Below, in pieces: positions 63,949 through 64,000 of a stretch of DNA of 64,000 nt. Source of the stretch: Muribaculaceae bacterium Isolate-002 (NCI) (GTDB taxonomy: Bacteria > Bacteroidota > Bacteroidia > Bacteroidales > Muribaculaceae); contig SCEG01000002.1 of assembly GCA_004102805.1 (NCBI GenBank), positions 90,968 through 154,967 of the forward strand, given 5' to 3'. Under the pieces are notes generated by a model. The model worked only from the letters and a program-made list of their open reading frames with translations, did not search any database and was not told where the DNA came from. Position numbers and translations under genes: made by a program. The stretch's first letter is position 1. The number at the start of each line of letters is the position of its first letter.

Positions 63949-64000
63949 CTATGTCTGTATGTTAAAAGGTTATCCTGTTATCAAAATCTTGTTTTTTTCA

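Larger units (their letters stand above)
63631..64000. other. Intergenic region with divergent promoters and a leader RNA
   Basis: Left part holds the YfhO operon promoter. The rest looks like the 5' leader of a rightward gene lying outside the window; its parts are listed separately. No gene of ordinary length was found. Confidence 0.6.

Noticed and set aside
63901..63960. Signal recognition particle RNA or 6S RNA at the right edge
   Set aside because: A CAGTCCGGAG string resembles part of SRP RNA, but the conserved GGAAGCAGCC loop and the required length are missing.

Overview
The window is about 64 kb of a Bacteroidales chromosome of roughly even base composition, and its gene content best fits Muribaculaceae or a close relative. 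The family-level placement is inference; the order is well supported. Supporting signs are Bacteroidetes-type promoters (TAnnTTTG at -7, often TTTG or TTG about 19-20 bases upstream), a hybrid two-component regulator beside glycoside hydrolases, PorZ and type IX secretion-like C-terminal tails, an RNase H with a viroplasmin-like N-terminus, KorAB, and a GYF/dispanin/DUF2752 group. I see no rRNA, tRNA, CRISPR array, IS element or prophage.

Layout. 0-11 kb: a leftward carbohydrate-use operon with two related clan GH-D (alpha-galactosidase-like) enzymes, a hybrid sensor/AraC regulator and a GH3 enzyme. 11-13.4 kb: a fused SpmA/SpmB membrane protein divergent from a LexA-like self-cleaving repressor, with a perfect palindrome between them. 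13.4-19.5 kb: a BspA-like leucine-rich repeat protein, then housekeeping genes (trmB, mrp, aroQ, an O-methyltransferase, a HAD phosphatase, ribF). 19.6-22.5 kb: korAB, leftward. 22.8-27.2 kb: a three-gene surface-polysaccharide group (flippase, Fe-S FrhB-like protein, pyruvyl transferase-like protein) with a leader of about 350 nt and a 163-bp imperfect inverted repeat at its end. 27.2-33 kb: lptD, mscL, aroK, an alanine-dehydrogenase-like gene and RNase H. 33-33.5 kb: an AT-rich gap with DnaA-box-like 9-mers. 33.5-41.2 kb: nadA, leuS, rdgB, porZ and two small unknown genes. 41.3-53.9 kb: pckA (leftward), an interrupted GYF-dispanin gene with DUF2752, lysS, gpsA, a LolD-like ATPase, a lipoprotein, a GH125 mannosidase, an acyltransferase, lpxB (leftward) and a POT transporter. 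54.3-63.6 kb: a BI-1 protein, argS, a small exported protein, panB, upp, and a leftward operon of a YfhO-like protein, a degenerate methyltransferase-like protein and xerD. 63.7-64 kb: an untranslated leader.

The genes fall into three themes: envelope and surface biology (lptD, lpxB, porZ with candidate cargo, polysaccharide group, acyltransferase, YfhO); polysaccharide degradation (0-11 kb, GH125); and core metabolism and translation (shikimate, NAD, FAD, pantothenate and uracil salvage genes, three aminoacyl-tRNA synthetases, KorAB, PckA).

The most striking observation is at the right edge. A good promoter is followed by a Shine-Dalgarno sequence, a 13-codon reading frame rich in Leu and Val codons, and two mutually exclusive hairpins of which the second is a terminator. 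This is the architecture of a branched-chain amino acid attenuator whose operon would lie just beyond the window. Other points worth checking are the in-frame TGA inside the GYF-dispanin gene, the repressor/palindrome pair at 12.5 kb, and a possible replication-origin signature near 30-33.5 kb.
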